A stretch of 58,074 nucleotides of DNA from Actinomycetota bacterium (GTDB lineage: Bacteria; Actinomycetota; Acidimicrobiia; Acidimicrobiales; Iamiaceae), in NCBI GenBank assembly GCA_016185275.1, contig JACPNX010000003.1, forward strand, positions 21,896-79,969, written 5' to 3'. The notes beneath the pieces were generated by a model. The model made no database searches. It was not told the DNA's origin and saw only the letters and a list, made by a program, of their open reading frames with translations. The position numbers and the translations under genes are program-made. This document shows, piece by piece, positions 40,998 through 49,881 of the stretch. Each line of letters starts with the position of its first letter. Position 1 is the stretch's first letter.

Positions 40998-42488
40998 ATG
41001 GCCGTCGTCCTCGCCCTCGATGCGGGAACGACCGGGGTACGCGCCTTCGCGGTGGACGAGGCGGGCACCCCGGTCGGCTTCCGGTACCAGGAGATCACGC
41101 AGCACTTCCCGCGACCCGGTTGGGTCGAGCACGACGCGACGGAGATCTGGACGTCGATCGTGTCGGTCACCAACCAGCTCCTCGCCGAGCTGGACGAGCC
41201 CGTGGCCGCCATCGGGATCACCAACCAGCGTGAGACGATCGTCGCCTGGGACCGGCGCACCGGCCGCCCGAGGCACCGCGCCATCGTCTGGCAGGACCGT
41301 CGCACCGCCGGGCGCTGCGATGCGCTGCGCGACGCAGGCGTGCTGGACGAGGTCCGCCACACCACGGGCCTCGTGCTCGACCCGTACTTCTCGGCCACCA
41401 AGGCCGAGTGGCTCCTCACCGAGGGCGGCGTCGCGGCCGATGCGGACCTGGCGCTCGGCACGGTGGACGCCTGGCTGCTGTGGAACCTCACCGGGGGCGC
41501 GGTGCACGCCACCGAGCCGTCCAACGCCAGCCGCACGATGCTCTACGACATCCGTGAGGGCGCCTGGTCGCCCTCGCTGTGCGACCGGTTCGGCGTACCG
41601 ATCGAGGCGCTCCCACGGGTGCTCGCCTCATCGGGGCGCTTCGGCACGACGGTCGCGGCCACCGGCCTGCCCGGCGGCGTCCCGGTCGCAGGGATGGCCG
41701 GCGATCAGCAGGCCGCGCTGTTCGGTCAGGCGTGCTTCGACCCCGGGCTGACCAAGAACACCTACGGCACTGGGTCGTTCGTGCTCATGAACGTGGGCCG
41801 GTCCTGCCCCGAGCCGGTGGAGGGCCTGCTCACCACCGTGGCGTGGGCGCTGCCCGACGGCTCCGGTGCGACCCGCGTCGACTACGCGTACGAGGGGGCC
41901 ATCTTCTCCACGGGCTCGGCCATCCAGTGGCTGCGCGACGGGCTCGGCGTGATCGACCGGGCCGACCAGACCGGGCCACTCGCGGCCTCGGTGCCCGATG
42001 CCGGCGGCGTCTACTTCGTCCCGGCCTTCACGGGGCTCGGCAGCCCGTGGTGGGACCCGTGGGCGCGCGGCACGATCGTGGGCATCACCCGAGGCACGAC
42101 GAAGGCTCACCTGGCCCGTGCGGTCGTGGAGGCAATGGCGTTCCAGACGCGCGACGTCGTCGACGCCATGACCGACGCCTCGGGGCACCCCGTGCGCGCG
42201 TTGCGGGCCGACGGCGGCGCGTCGGCCATGGACCTGCTGCTGCGGCTGCAGGCGGACCAGCTCCACGTGCCGGTGTCGCGGCCGCAGGTGCAGGAGACGA
42301 CCGCGCTCGGCGCCGCCTACCTCGCCGGTCTGGCCGAGGGCGTGTGGGGCTCGCTCGCCGACCTCGCCGGGCAGTGGTCGCTCGATGTCGAGGTCGAGCC
42401 GTCCGCAGCGCCCGCCGAGGCCGACGCGGCCTACGCCGGGTGGCGACGCGCCGTCGACCGGGCCCGCGGCTGGGCCGTTCCCGACTGA
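40998..42488 (+). CDS. glpK: Glycerol kinase
   Basis: 496 residues of the FGGY family: ALDAGTTGVRAFAVD, GITNQRETIVAWDRRTGRP, VWQDRRTA, YFSATKAEWLL, GMAGDQQAALFGQ, KNTYGTGSFVLMN, VPAFTGLGSPWWDPWARG and ADGGASAMDLLLRLQAD. Converts glycerol to sn-glycerol-3-phosphate in the cytoplasm. No facilitator or glycerol-3-phosphate dehydrogenase gene is adjacent. Followed by a very strong bidirectional hairpin. Confidence 0.95.
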   Translation: MAVVLALDAGTTGVRAFAVDEAGTPVGFRYQEITQHFPRPGWVEHDATEIWTSIVSVTNQLLAELDEPVAAIGITNQRETIVAWDRRTGRPRHRAIVWQDRRTAGRCDALRDAGVLDEVRHTTGLVLDPYFSATKAEWLLTEGGVAADADLALGTVDAWLLWNLTGGAVHATEPSNASRTMLYDIREGAWSPSLCDRFGVPIEALPRVLASSGRFGTTVAATGLPGGVPVAGMAGDQQAALFGQACFDPGLTKNTYGTGSFVLMNVGRSCPEPVEGLLTTVAWALPDGSGATRVDYAYEGAIFSTGSAIQWLRDGLGVIDRADQTGPLAASVPDAGGVYFVPAFTGLGSPWWDPWARGTIVGITRGTTKAHLARAVVEAMAFQTRDVVDAMTDASGHPVRALRADGGASAMDLLLRLQADQLHVPVSRPQVQETTALGAAYLAGLAEGVWGSLADLAGQWSLDVEVEPSAAPAEADAAYAGWRRAVDRARGWAVPD

Positions 42489-42541
42489 TCGACGGGCCCG
42501 GCCCGGCCGCGACCACCCCCACCAACGGACCCGCCCGATCA

Positions 42542-42588
42542 GTTTCCCGACGGATCCGGCCAAGCGTTGGCCGGATCCGTCGGGAAAC
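42542..42588. terminator. 22-bp perfect hairpin between convergent genes
   Basis: The left arm 42542-42563 (GTTTCCCGACGGATCCGGCC then AA) and right arm 42567-42588 are perfect reverse complements around a GCG loop. The outer arms begin and end GTTTCCC/GGGAAAC. It lies 54 bases after glpK and 44 before the ACT gene stop on the opposite strand, so it can end both transcripts. Confidence 0.9.
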
Positions 42589-42631
42589 CATGACGTGAGC
42601 GATCGAGTGACGTGAGCGACGGCAGCCGCGC

Positions 42632-43324
42632 TCAGCCTCCGAGGCTCGGGTGGGTGAGGCGCGACCGGAGCCGCACGAGCTCGCGATGGCGGGTGTCGGC
42701 GATGCGGGCCAGAGCGCCGACCTGGCGGCGTTCCCGGGCGCGGAAGGCCGTGCCGCCGCGTCCCACGACCAGCGCGAGGTGCGAGCCGGGCATGGGAGCC
42801 CACGCCACGTCGTCGGGCCCACCGGCGGCGGGATCGCTGCCGGCGGAGGCCGCGGCCCGGCTCCCGGCCACGAAGGCCGCGAGCCAGCCGGGCGCCGGGA
42901 CCGCCCCGGTGGTGGCCCGGAGGTCCCCCGAGCCCAGCTCGACCACGGCGGCCCACGACGCACCGAGCGTGCGCCCACCGTGGACGCACAACGCTTCGAG
43001 GACGTCGGCGGGCTCGCCGGCGCCGACGATCCGGCTGGCGGTCTCCAAGGCGTCGAGACGCGGATCATGGATCGCCTCCGCCGCGGGCCGCACCAGCTCG
43101 ACCCGGGCCCCGTCCACCTCTTCGATCTCCGACACGAGCAGCTCCACGAGTGCCGGGTCGGGAAGCTGCACCACGAGCTCGTCGACGGCGCGACCCGCGC
43201 CGGACTCGAGGATGTCGATGCCGACGACGTCCCCGCGCACCGCGCCGATGCGCCCGGCCACCGCGCCGAGGGCGCCCGGTCGGTCGGGCAGCCAGACCCT
43301 GACCACGTACGTGTGCATGTCCAC
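42632..43324 (-). CDS. ACT-domain protein
   Basis: 230 residues. The N-terminal ACT domain (MHTYVVRVWLPDRPGALGAVAGRIGAVRGDVVGIDILE) normally binds an amino acid. A second ACT-like half and a C-terminal domain (LEALCVHGGRTLGASWAAVVELG to GSHLALVVGRGGTAFRARERRQVGALARI) that looks GAF-like follow. Possibly a small-molecule-sensing regulator without DNA-binding domain. GTG 43324 is seven bases after TAGGGT (43337-43332). Divergent from the TetR regulator. Confidence 0.75.
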   Translation of the reverse strand: MDMHTYVVRVWLPDRPGALGAVAGRIGAVRGDVVGIDILESGAGRAVDELVVQLPDPALVELLVSEIEEVDGARVELVRPAAEAIHDPRLDALETASRIVGAGEPADVLEALCVHGGRTLGASWAAVVELGSGDLRATTGAVPAPGWLAAFVAGSRAAASAGSDPAAGGPDDVAWAPMPGSHLALVVGRGGTAFRARERRQVGALARIADTRHRELVRLRSRLTHPSLGG

Positions 43325-43331
43325 GGCCGGC

Positions 43332-43337
43332 ACCCTA
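43332..43337 (-). promoter_or_regulatory. -10 box for the ACT-domain gene
   Basis: TAGGGT (43337-43332), seven bases before GTG 43324; leaderless pattern. Confidence 0.5.
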
Positions 43338-43422
43338 CGGAGGCCCGGTGAACTGAGCGTTTCGTCCCCGCGACGAGCGCGTGAGCAACGTCGGTCGCCC
43401 CGCGCGACCCCGGGCGCATCCT

Positions 43423-43451
43423 TTGACCGTCCGGTCAAGGGACCGTAGGGT
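43423..43451 (+). promoter_or_regulatory. TetR gene promoter with embedded palindromic operator
   Basis: TTGACC (43423-43428), 17-base spacer, TAGGGT (43446-43451): the best -35/-10 pair on the plus strand here, eight bases before GTG 43460. The -35 is part of a perfect dyad TTGACCG-TC-CGGTCAA (43423-43438), a typical TetR-family operator form, so autorepression is expected. Confidence 0.8.
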
Positions 43452-43459
43452 CCGCGGCC

Positions 43460-44179
43460 GTGGACCGGCGGCTGACCACCCGGGGGGCGCAGCGGCGGCG
43501 CCAGCTCATCGCCTTCGCGACGCGGCGGTTCGCGGAGCGCGGCTACCACCCCACCTCGGTGGCGGAGATCGTGGCCGGGGTGGGGGTCGGCAAGGGCGTC
43601 TTCTACTGGTACTTCGCCTCGAAGGACGCACTGTTCCTCGAGATCCTCCGAGAGGCGCAGCACGACCTCCGCCGCCGCCAGAGCGAGGCGATCGAGGGCG
43701 CGTCGACGCCCGTCGAGCGCATCGAGCGCGGGGTCCGCGCCTCGATGGAGTGGTCCGCAGCCAACCGCGACCTGCTCACCCTCATCCACTTCGCGGCGAC
43801 CGAGGAGGCCTTCGCACCCGCCATCCGCAAGGGCGAGGAGGTCGCGGTGGCCGACGCGGCGCGCCACATCCGCGACGCCATGTCCGAAGGCGAGGTCCCC
43901 GAGGCCGACGCGGAGCTGCTGGCCCACGCCATGCTCGGTGTGGCCGGCCACCTCGCCCGCACCTACCTCCACGAGCGGCGCCGCGACACCGCCGTCGTAG
44001 CGGACGCGGCCGTGGCCTTCTGCCTGGGCGGGGTGCTCGGCCCCCGCCCGGCAGCGCGCCCGGCAGCGGGCTCATCGACGCGCCCGCCGGCGCGCTCGTC
44101 GGCGCCGGCGATGGGGGAACCGGCCACGGGGGAACCGGCGGTCACCGCGCCGGCGGCCGGCGTCAGCCGAGCTTTGTGA
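43460..44179 (+). CDS. TetR/AcrR-family transcriptional regulator
   Basis: 239 residues. N-terminal helix-turn-helix: RRQLIAFATRRFAERGYHPTSVAEIVAGVGVGKGVFYWYFASKDALFLEIL. The C-terminal ligand domain is all-helical with ERIERGVRASMEWSAANRDLLTLIHF; the last ~40 residues are Pro/Ala-rich. It probably represses itself through the 43423-43438 dyad and perhaps the divergent ACT gene 100 bases away. Ligand unknown. Its end overlaps the convergent aminotransferase gene by 17 bases. Confidence 0.9.
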   Translation: MDRRLTTRGAQRRRQLIAFATRRFAERGYHPTSVAEIVAGVGVGKGVFYWYFASKDALFLEILREAQHDLRRRQSEAIEGASTPVERIERGVRASMEWSAANRDLLTLIHFAATEEAFAPAIRKGEEVAVADAARHIRDAMSEGEVPEADAELLAHAMLGVAGHLARTYLHERRRDTAVVADAAVAFCLGGVLGPRPAARPAAGSSTRPPARSSAPAMGEPATGEPAVTAPAAGVSRAL

Positions 44180-45341
44180 GCGCGCGGCGCAGGTTGCGGA
44201 CGGCCTGACCGATGCGTTGCTCGTTCTCGATGAGCGCGAAGCGCACGTGCCCCTCACCGCCGGGGCCGAACCCCACGCCGGGCGAGGTCGCCACGTGCGC
44301 CTCCTGCACGAGGAACGAGGCGAACTCCACCGACGACATCTCGCGGTAGGGCTCGGGGACCGGCACCCACGCGAACATCGAGCCGCGCGGCGCCTCGATC
44401 GGCCAGCCGATGCGGTTGAGCCCGTCGCACAGCGCGTCGCGGCGCGACTGGTAGATGGCGCGCACCTCGTGGGGATGGTCCTGGGCTTCGTTCAACGTGA
44501 CCGTCGCCGCGATCTGGATCGGCTGGAACGTGCCGTAGTCGAGGTAGCTCTTGAGCTTGGCCAGCGCGCCCACCACGTCGGGGTTGCCGACCAGGAAGGC
44601 CACCCGCCACCCGGCCATCGAGAACGACTTGGTCATCGAGTACAGCTCGACGGCGCACTCCTTCGCGCCGTCGGCCTGCAGGATCGACGGGGGCTCGAAG
44701 CCGTCGAAGCCCAGCTCCGCGTAGGCGTTGTCGTGGACGATCACCACCTCGTGCTCGCGGGCGAGGTCGACCAGAGCCTGCATGAAACCGAGGCTCACGC
44801 ACGTGGTGGTCGGGTTGTGCGGGAACGACACGACGATCACGCGGGGCCTCGGCCAGATGCTGCGGATGGCCTCGGACGCCGCGTCGAGCAGGTCCTCCTC
44901 GCTGCGGCCCATCGGGAGGTAGTGCACGCCCGCGCCGGCGAACAGCGGACCCCAGATGTGGATGGGGTACGACGGTGAAGGTACGAGAGCCGAGTCGCCC
45001 GGCCCGAGCAGCACCCACATCAGGTGCGAGAACCCCTCCTTCGCCCCGATGGTGGCGATCACCTCGCGCTCGGGGTCGAGGGCCACGCCGAAGCGGCGGA
45101 TGTACAGGTCCGCCACGGCCTCGCGCAGCTTCGGGATCCCCCGGCTGGCCGAGTAGCGGTGGTTGCGGGCGTTGTGCGCGGCCTCGGCCAGCTTGTCGAC
45201 GGCGACCGCCGGTGACGGCAGGTCGGGGTTGCCGAACCCCAGGTCGACCACGTCCGCGCCGGCCCGCCGGGCCTGGACCTTCAGCCCGTCGATGATGGTG
45301 AAGACGTAGGGCGGCAGGTTCGTGATCCGGCGGAACTCCAT
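44163..45341 (-). CDS. Class I/II PLP aminotransferase (AlaC/LL-DAP-aminotransferase type)
   Basis: 392 residues. Begins [21 protein letters not shown], as in the AlaC-like branch of subgroup I aminotransferases. PLP features: [12 protein letters not shown] (usually NPT), [12 protein letters not shown], and the Schiff-base lysine in [20 protein letters not shown]. It likely forms alanine from pyruvate and glutamate or uses a related substrate; a diaminopimelate role cannot be excluded. ATG 45341 is seven bases after TACCCT (45354-45349). Confidence 0.88.
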   Translation of the reverse strand: MEFRRITNLPPYVFTIIDGLKVQARRAGADVVDLGFGNPDLPSPAVAVDKLAEAAHNARNHRYSASRGIPKLREAVADLYIRRFGVALDPEREVIATIGAKEGFSHLMWVLLGPGDSALVPSPSYPIHIWGPLFAGAGVHYLPMGRSEEDLLDAASEAIRSIWPRPRVIVVSFPHNPTTTCVSLGFMQALVDLAREHEVVIVHDNAYAELGFDGFEPPSILQADGAKECAVELYSMTKSFSMAGWRVAFLVGNPDVVGALAKLKSYLDYGTFQPIQIAATVTLNEAQDHPHEVRAIYQSRRDALCDGLNRIGWPIEAPRGSMFAWVPVPEPYREMSSVEFASFLVQEAHVATSPGVGFGPGGEGHVRFALIENEQRIGQAVRNLRRALTKLG

Positions 45342-45348
45342 GGAGCCG

Positions 45349-45354
45349 AGGGTA
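45349..45354 (-). promoter_or_regulatory. -10 box for the aminotransferase gene
   Basis: TACCCT (45354-45349), seven bases before the ATG; no -35 or ribosome site. Confidence 0.45.
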
Positions 45355-45382
45355 CTCGTGGCCTCCGCGGGCGACGGGTGGA

Positions 45383-45438
45383 GCGAGCTCGGCGGCCGGC
45401 AGGCGGGGCGCGCGAGCTCGGCGGCCGCAGGCGGGGCG
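45383..45438. repeat. Direct repeat between aminotransferase and pyrophosphatase genes
   Basis: Two copies of GCGAGCTCGGCGGCCG(G)CAGG continuing CGGGGCG: 45383-45410 and 45412-45438, identical apart from one inserted G. Located in the divergent 127-bp gap. Confidence 0.85.
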
Positions 45439-45468
45439 GTCGGGCGCCGGGTGCGGGAGACTGGCGCC

Positions 45469-46002
45469 ATGGAGCTCCCCCCTGACTGCGTCGACGTGCT
45501 CGTCGAGATCCCACGCGGCAGCCGCAACAAGTACGAGGTCGATCACGACACCGGCCGGATCCGCCTCGACCGGCGCCTGTTCTCGGCCACCGTGTATCCC
45601 GCGGACTACGGGTTCATCCCCGAGACGCTCGGGGAGGACGGCGACCCGCTCGACGCGCTGGTGATCCTCGAGGAGCCGACGTTCCCCGGCTGCCTGGTGT
45701 CCGCCCGCCCCGTCGGCGTCTTCTGGATGGAGGACGACAAGGGCCCCGACGCCAAGATCATCTGCGTGCCCGCCGGCGATCCTCGCTGGGGGCACGTGAC
45801 CGACATCGGCGAGCTGCCCGAGCACCTGACCGGAGAGATCGAGCACTTCTTCGACGTCTACAAGATGCTCGAGCCCGGCAAGCACACCAACACCACCGGC
45901 TACGAAGGTGTCGAGCCGGCGTGGCGCGAGATCGAGGCGGCCCGGGCGCGCCTGGCCGAGCACTCGCGTCTCGACCCCTCGGCGGGCGAGGGCGCGACCT
46001 AA
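45469..46002 (+). CDS. ppa: Inorganic pyrophosphatase (family I)
   Basis: 177 residues: [41 protein letters not shown] with the Asp metal ligands, [13 protein letters not shown] and [18 protein letters not shown]. Soluble cytoplasmic enzyme hydrolysing PPi. Notable because a PPi-type phosphofructokinase occurs in the same window. ATG 45469 lacks a ribosome site; GAGACT precedes it by six bases. The TAA stop shares bases with the TAG stop of the convergent ROK gene. Confidence 0.95.
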   Translation: MELPPDCVDVLVEIPRGSRNKYEVDHDTGRIRLDRRLFSATVYPADYGFIPETLGEDGDPLDALVILEEPTFPGCLVSARPVGVFWMEDDKGPDAKIICVPAGDPRWGHVTDIGELPEHLTGEIEHFFDVYKMLEPGKHTNTTGYEGVEPAWREIEAARARLAEHSRLDPSAGEGAT

Positions 46003-46973
46003 CGCGGGGGCAGGCGCTCCGCGGCCAGCAGCGCCGCCCCGATGGCGCCGGCCCGCTCCCCGAGCGCGGCCGGAAGGATGGCGACGGGCGGGCGGTGGGG
46101 CCCGGCCAGCACCATCTCGGGGAACGCGGCACGGGTGGGCGCCAGGACCAGCTCCCCCGCCTCGGCGAGACCGCCGCCGATCACGATCGCCTCCGAGTCG
46201 AGCACGTTGACCAGGTTGGCCAGGCCGAGGGCCACCCAGCGGCCGAACCTCCGGAGCACGTCGAGCGCCTCGGTGTCGCCCTCGGCCGCCGCCAGCGTGA
46301 CGTGCTCGCCCCTGACGTCCTCCGCGTCGCCGCCGGCCAGCTCCACGACGCGGCAAGCCTGCCCCGCGTGCGCAGCCTCCCGCGCCAGGCGACCGAGGCC
46401 GCTGCCCGACGCGTAGCGCTCCCAGCAGCCGCGCCGGCCGCACGGGCACAGGATCCCGTCGGGCACGACGACCATGTGTCCCGGCTCACCGGCGAAGCCG
46501 TGGGCTCCGCGCAGCACCTGGCCTTTGGCGGTGATGCCGGCGCCGATGCCGGTCCCGAGGGTGACGGTGAGCGAGTGGTCGTACCCGCGGGCGGCGCCGC
46601 GCTCGTGCTCGCCCCAAGCCGCGCACGTGGCGTCGTTGTCGGCGGCGACGGGCAGACCGGTCCGCTCGGCCAGCAGCCGGGCGACCGGCGCGTCGACCAC
46701 GCCGGGCAGGTTCGGCCCGTAGCGCAGCGTGCCCGTGCGGTCGACGAGGCCGGGCAGACCAACCCCGGCGGCGGCGACGGCACGGCCGTGGTCGGCGCGG
46801 GCGCGCCCGTCGAGGCGGCGGATGAGCGCGGCGAGCGCGGCGAGCACCGCCTCGGTGCCGGCCGGGGTGGGGAGCCGATCCTCGACGAGGGGGCCGCCCG
46901 AGGGATCGGACGGGTCGACCACCACCCCGAGCAGCTTCGTGCCGCCGAGGTCGAGTCCGCAGGTCAGCGCCAC
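45999..46973 (-). CDS. ROK-family glucokinase-like kinase (second copy)
   Basis: 324 residues from GTG 46973 (GTG 46982 also possible). [14 protein letters not shown] phosphate loop, [50 protein letters not shown] and zinc motif [15 protein letters not shown]. It differs substantially from the first ROK protein and lacks its repeat tail, so they are old paralogues. Substrate likely glucose. Downstream of the release-factor-like gene with a ~60-base gap. Confidence 0.88.
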   Translation of the reverse strand: MALTCGLDLGGTKLLGVVVDPSDPSGGPLVEDRLPTPAGTEAVLAALAALIRRLDGRARADHGRAVAAAGVGLPGLVDRTGTLRYGPNLPGVVDAPVARLLAERTGLPVAADNDATCAAWGEHERGAARGYDHSLTVTLGTGIGAGITAKGQVLRGAHGFAGEPGHMVVVPDGILCPCGRRGCWERYASGSGLGRLAREAAHAGQACRVVELAGGDAEDVRGEHVTLAAAEGDTEALDVLRRFGRWVALGLANLVNVLDSEAIVIGGGLAEAGELVLAPTRAAFPEMVLAGPHRPPVAILPAALGERAGAIGAALLAAERLPPR

Positions 46974-47035
46974 CGGTTCCACCGGCAGATCTTCGCGGAC
47001 CCGGCCGCCTGGCTCCCGCAGGGCCGCCGGACCGG

Positions 47036-48151
47036 TCAGTACCGCAGGAAGGCGCCGATGCGTCCGAGCACGTCGAGGTCGGCGCTGCCCACGCACACGT
47101 CGACGTTGCCGCCATCGGCCAGCACCACGTCGATGGCGTCCTCCACCACGTCCTCGACCACCGCCATCGTCTCGCCGCACCGCTTGCACGCCCGGCCGAC
47201 GGCGAACAGCGCCGCGCACCCACCGCAACGCCAGCCCTCCGTGCCGAACCCATCGGACACGAGGAGGCGGTCGACGCGGTGGTCGTTCACGGCGGCCAGC
47301 ACGTCCTTCAGGCCGGAGATCGCCCTGCGCCGCGCCCCCACGGCGTCGCGCAGCGCGGAGACGCGCTCGGCCTCGACCTTGCGTTCGTGACGCTCCTCGA
47401 GCTCCAGCGCGGCGCGACGGATGTCGTCGATCGAGGCGCTCGGTGTGACGTCGATGCGGCCGCACAACCGCTCGCGCAGGTAGGGGTGGAGCAGCCCCTC
47501 GGCCTCGGACGCCATCTGGTCGGGCGCACCGAGGCTCAGCACGTCGAAGCCGTGCGTCTGGTAGGCGGCGAAGGCGACCTCGGCGGCTCGCTTGAGGTGC
47601 TGGTGCAGCAGCGCGTCGACGTGGGGCGCAACGTCGCCCCGCTCCCGCTCACCGCGGTGGTCGTAGTCGCGGGGCAGGTCGTCCACGAGCTCGCTGTGCT
47701 CGGCCAGCTCGCCGAGATCGAACACGAACACGCGGATGCGTTGCCGGTCGACCAGCAGCACGCCGAAGCGGGGGTGGTCCTGCAGCACCGACTCGAGCTG
47801 GCCCACGGCGGGCTGCTCGTTGATCACCACCCGGCTGCGCACCGGGACCGGCAGGGGCACCACCTTCCACAGGCCTCGCGGCGCGCACGAGAACATGGCC
47901 AGACCCCTGGTCCGGCTGCGGTCCAGGCCGGCCCGCACGAAGCGCTCCATCCGCTGGAGGTCGTCGTGGACCGACGCGGTGCCGTTGACCCGGCTGCGGG
48001 CCGACCGCAGCAGCGCGTCGAGCTGCGCCTCCACGTCGGCGTGGCGCACGAACCTCCGGCCGTCCACGTTCAGGTAGCAGGAGGTGACCGGGACCCCCTC
48101 CCCTCGGAACGACGCCAGCGAGCGGATCGAGTCCTCGGTGATCGTGGGCAC
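47036..48151 (-). CDS. baeRF/eRF1-like release-factor-fold protein with zinc ribbon
   Basis: 371 residues. The start VTSCYLNVDGRRFVRHADVEAQLDALL, the RNase-H-like middle domain (VLLVDRQRIRVFVFDLGELAEHSEL) and the following domain (HLKRAAEVAFAAYQTHGFDVLSLGAPDQMASEAEGLLHPYLRERL) have the plan of bacterial archaeo-eukaryotic release-factor relatives (baeRF/Vms1-like). The C terminus has a four-cysteine ribbon CGGCAALFAVGRACKRCG. No GGQ peptide-release loop is visible. A ribosome-rescue or tRNA-acting role is inferred. GTG 48151 has AGGAGGT four bases upstream. Alone on its transcript or leading the ROK gene. Confidence 0.7.
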   Translation of the reverse strand: MPTITEDSIRSLASFRGEGVPVTSCYLNVDGRRFVRHADVEAQLDALLRSARSRVNGTASVHDDLQRMERFVRAGLDRSRTRGLAMFSCAPRGLWKVVPLPVPVRSRVVINEQPAVGQLESVLQDHPRFGVLLVDRQRIRVFVFDLGELAEHSELVDDLPRDYDHRGERERGDVAPHVDALLHQHLKRAAEVAFAAYQTHGFDVLSLGAPDQMASEAEGLLHPYLRERLCGRIDVTPSASIDDIRRAALELEERHERKVEAERVSALRDAVGARRRAISGLKDVLAAVNDHRVDRLLVSDGFGTEGWRCGGCAALFAVGRACKRCGETMAVVEDVVEDAIDVVLADGGNVDVCVGSADLDVLGRIGAFLRY

Positions 48152-48247
48152 GGCACCTCCTGGGTGGTTGTGCCGCCCGATCGTACGACGGCGCACCGGC
48201 CCGTGCAGCCGTCTGTCCGGCCCGCCGCCACCGCGCGCCGAGGCCGG

Positions 48248-48607
48248 TTAGTCGACCGGGATGCGCTCGACTCCGTCGCCGCCGTCGCCCCCGCCGCGCC
48301 CGTCGCCCCCGCCGTCGCCGTCTCGGCCGGTGGGCGCCGCGCCCGCGTCGTGCACCGTGCGCCGCCCGGTGTCGGCCGCCTTGGCCACCGTCCGGGCCAG
48401 CGACGCGAACGCCGAGGCGACGGTGGCGGCGGTGTCCGGGTTGCGCACGAGCTGCTCGGCCACGTCGAGCGCGGCCCGGCTCATGTCGATGAGCTCCTGG
48501 GCCGCCGTCTGCAGGGCCTCGATGCCGCGCTCCACGGGGTCACCGGCCGAACCGGCCGAGCCGCCTGACCCCGCCGAGCCGGCCGAGGGCTCCGGCTCCC
48601 CGGTCAC
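48248..48607 (-). CDS. Small helical protein, last gene of the ArsA cluster
   Basis: 119 residues: a Gly/Ser-rich head, one amphipathic helical region (RGIEALQTAAQELIDMSRAALDVAEQLVRN, SAFASLARTVAKAADTGRRT) and a Gly/Asp-rich tail. No enzyme motif. The GTG start overlaps the ArsA stop (GTGA), so it is co-translated with it. It occupies the position of mycobacterial Rv2183c, a similarly small uncharacterised protein; homology was not tested. Confidence 0.7.
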   Translation of the reverse strand: MTGEPEPSAGSAGSGGSAGSAGDPVERGIEALQTAAQELIDMSRAALDVAEQLVRNPDTAATVASAFASLARTVAKAADTGRRTVHDAGAAPTGRDGDGGGDGRGGGDGGDGVERIPVD

Positions 48608-49881
48608 GCCCCACCGCCGGCCGCGGCGACCGGTGCCGGCGCGGCCCCGGCGCCGCGGGCGGGCACCGGCCCGAAGCCGACCCGCAGGACGCCGTCGCGC
48701 AGCACCGCGCCGGTCACCGACCGGCGCCGCAGCGAGTCGGGCAGCATCAGCGCCCGGCGGTGAGGTCCGACGCGCACGAGGAGCTCGTCGTGGCGGCGGC
48801 CCAGCTCGAGGTCCTCGCGGTCCGCGAACGGCAGCTCCACGAGGAGGGCCATGCCGTCACCGTCGCGCTCCACCGTCAACGGCGCCCCCTCGTGGAGCAC
48901 CGCCGCGGCATCGAGCGCGCCGTACAGAGCGGCACCGAGATCCCGCAGCCGCTCGACGCCGATCGGTTCGTCGTCGGCCAGGTCGGCGCGCAGGATCGGC
49001 AGCGGCGCGAAGCCCTCCTCGATGGCGGCGAGGTGCGCGGCGTGGCGGGCCTTCCAGCGGTCGAACCACGGGTCCGCGACGACTTCGGGCAGAAGGCGGT
49101 TGGCGATGACGGCGTCGACGCGGTACCCGAACAGCGACAGGTAGGTCGCAGTGCGGCGGGCCTCGGCGATCACCATGGACTCGGGGTTGACCACCAGCCG
49201 GACGCTGCTGCGGCGGGTGTCGGCCAGCAGCTCCTTCACACCGTCGAGGCTCTCGTAGAAGCGCGACGCGGATCCGAACACGTCGTCACCCGCCACGGGC
49301 AGGTCGCTCACCCTCGACAGCACCGGAGCGACGACCCTGTTGAGTCGCCGGCCTGCCGGGAACACGCGGTCCATGAACCAGGCCAGCACGTCCGGCAGCG
49401 ACAGGAGGCGCAGCGTCTCCGCCGTCGGCGCGCAGTCGACGATGACGACGTCCCACTCGCCGCTGTCGGCGTGGGCCCGGATGTCGACGAGGGCGAACAT
49501 CTCCTCGAGACCGGGCAGCAACGACAGCTCCTCCGCCTCCACGCCGTCGACGCCGGCCCACTCGAAGACCTGCAGCAGCCAGGCCTGGATGTCACCCCAC
49601 ACCTCCTCCATGCGCTCCTGCGCGTCGAGCTGCTGGCCCCACAGCGACGGGGTGATCGGTCGCGGCCGCGAGGCGAGCGGGACGTCGAACGCGTCGGCCA
49701 GGGAGTGCGCAGGGTCGGTCGACAGCACGATCGTGCGCAAGCCGGCATCGGCGCAGCGCAGCGCGGTCGCCGCGGCCGTCGTCGTCTTGCCGACGCCGCC
49801 CTTGCCCGTGAACAGCAGGACGCGCGCCGGATCACGCCGGTCGCGCCCGCGCCGGGGAGACGGTGCTGCGGTGGCGCTCAG
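48604..49881 (-). CDS. ArsA/GET3-family ATPase with HSP20-like C domain
   Basis: About 425 residues. Deviant Walker A FTGKGGVGKTTTAAATAL, TDPAHSLADAFDVPL (switch I), VDCAPTAETLRLLSLPD (switch II), and a C-terminal ArsA-HSP20-like beta domain (DGMALLVELPFADREDLELGRRHDELLVRVG). Such ATPases dimerise and handle client proteins; no arsenic genes are nearby, so arsenite export is unlikely. No ATG or GTG lies between the upstream stop and the P-loop; a CTG at 49881 overlaps the SRPBCC stop as CTGA and is the best start candidate. Rv2184c-like position. Confidence 0.85.
   Translation of the reverse strand: MSATAAPSPRRGRDRRDPARVLLFTGKGGVGKTTTAAATALRCADAGLRTIVLSTDPAHSLADAFDVPLASRPRPITPSLWGQQLDAQERMEEVWGDIQAWLLQVFEWAGVDGVEAEELSLLPGLEEMFALVDIRAHADSGEWDVVIVDCAPTAETLRLLSLPDVLAWFMDRVFPAGRRLNRVVAPVLSRVSDLPVAGDDVFGSASRFYESLDGVKELLADTRRSSVRLVVNPESMVIAEARRTATYLSLFGYRVDAVIANRLLPEVVADPWFDRWKARHAAHLAAIEEGFAPLPILRADLADDEPIGVERLRDLGAALYGALDAAAVLHEGAPLTVERDGDGMALLVELPFADREDLELGRRHDELLVRVGPHRRALMLPDSLRRRSVTGAVLRDGVLRVGFGPVPARGAGAAPAPVAAAGGGA

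Noticed and set aside
41805..41830. Segment reading PEPVEG in glpK that resembles a known repeat-derived peptide
   Set aside because: A single occurrence inside a conserved enzyme; no flanking repeat structure.
43423..43438. Intrinsic terminator of an upstream gene
   Set aside because: The dyad lacks a downstream T-run, no plus-strand gene precedes it closely, and it aligns exactly with a -35; operator is the better reading.
48604..49881. Arsenite-export ATPase
   Set aside because: No arsB, arsC or arsR nearby; context and the HSP20-like domain favour the mycobacterial-type ArsA-like family.
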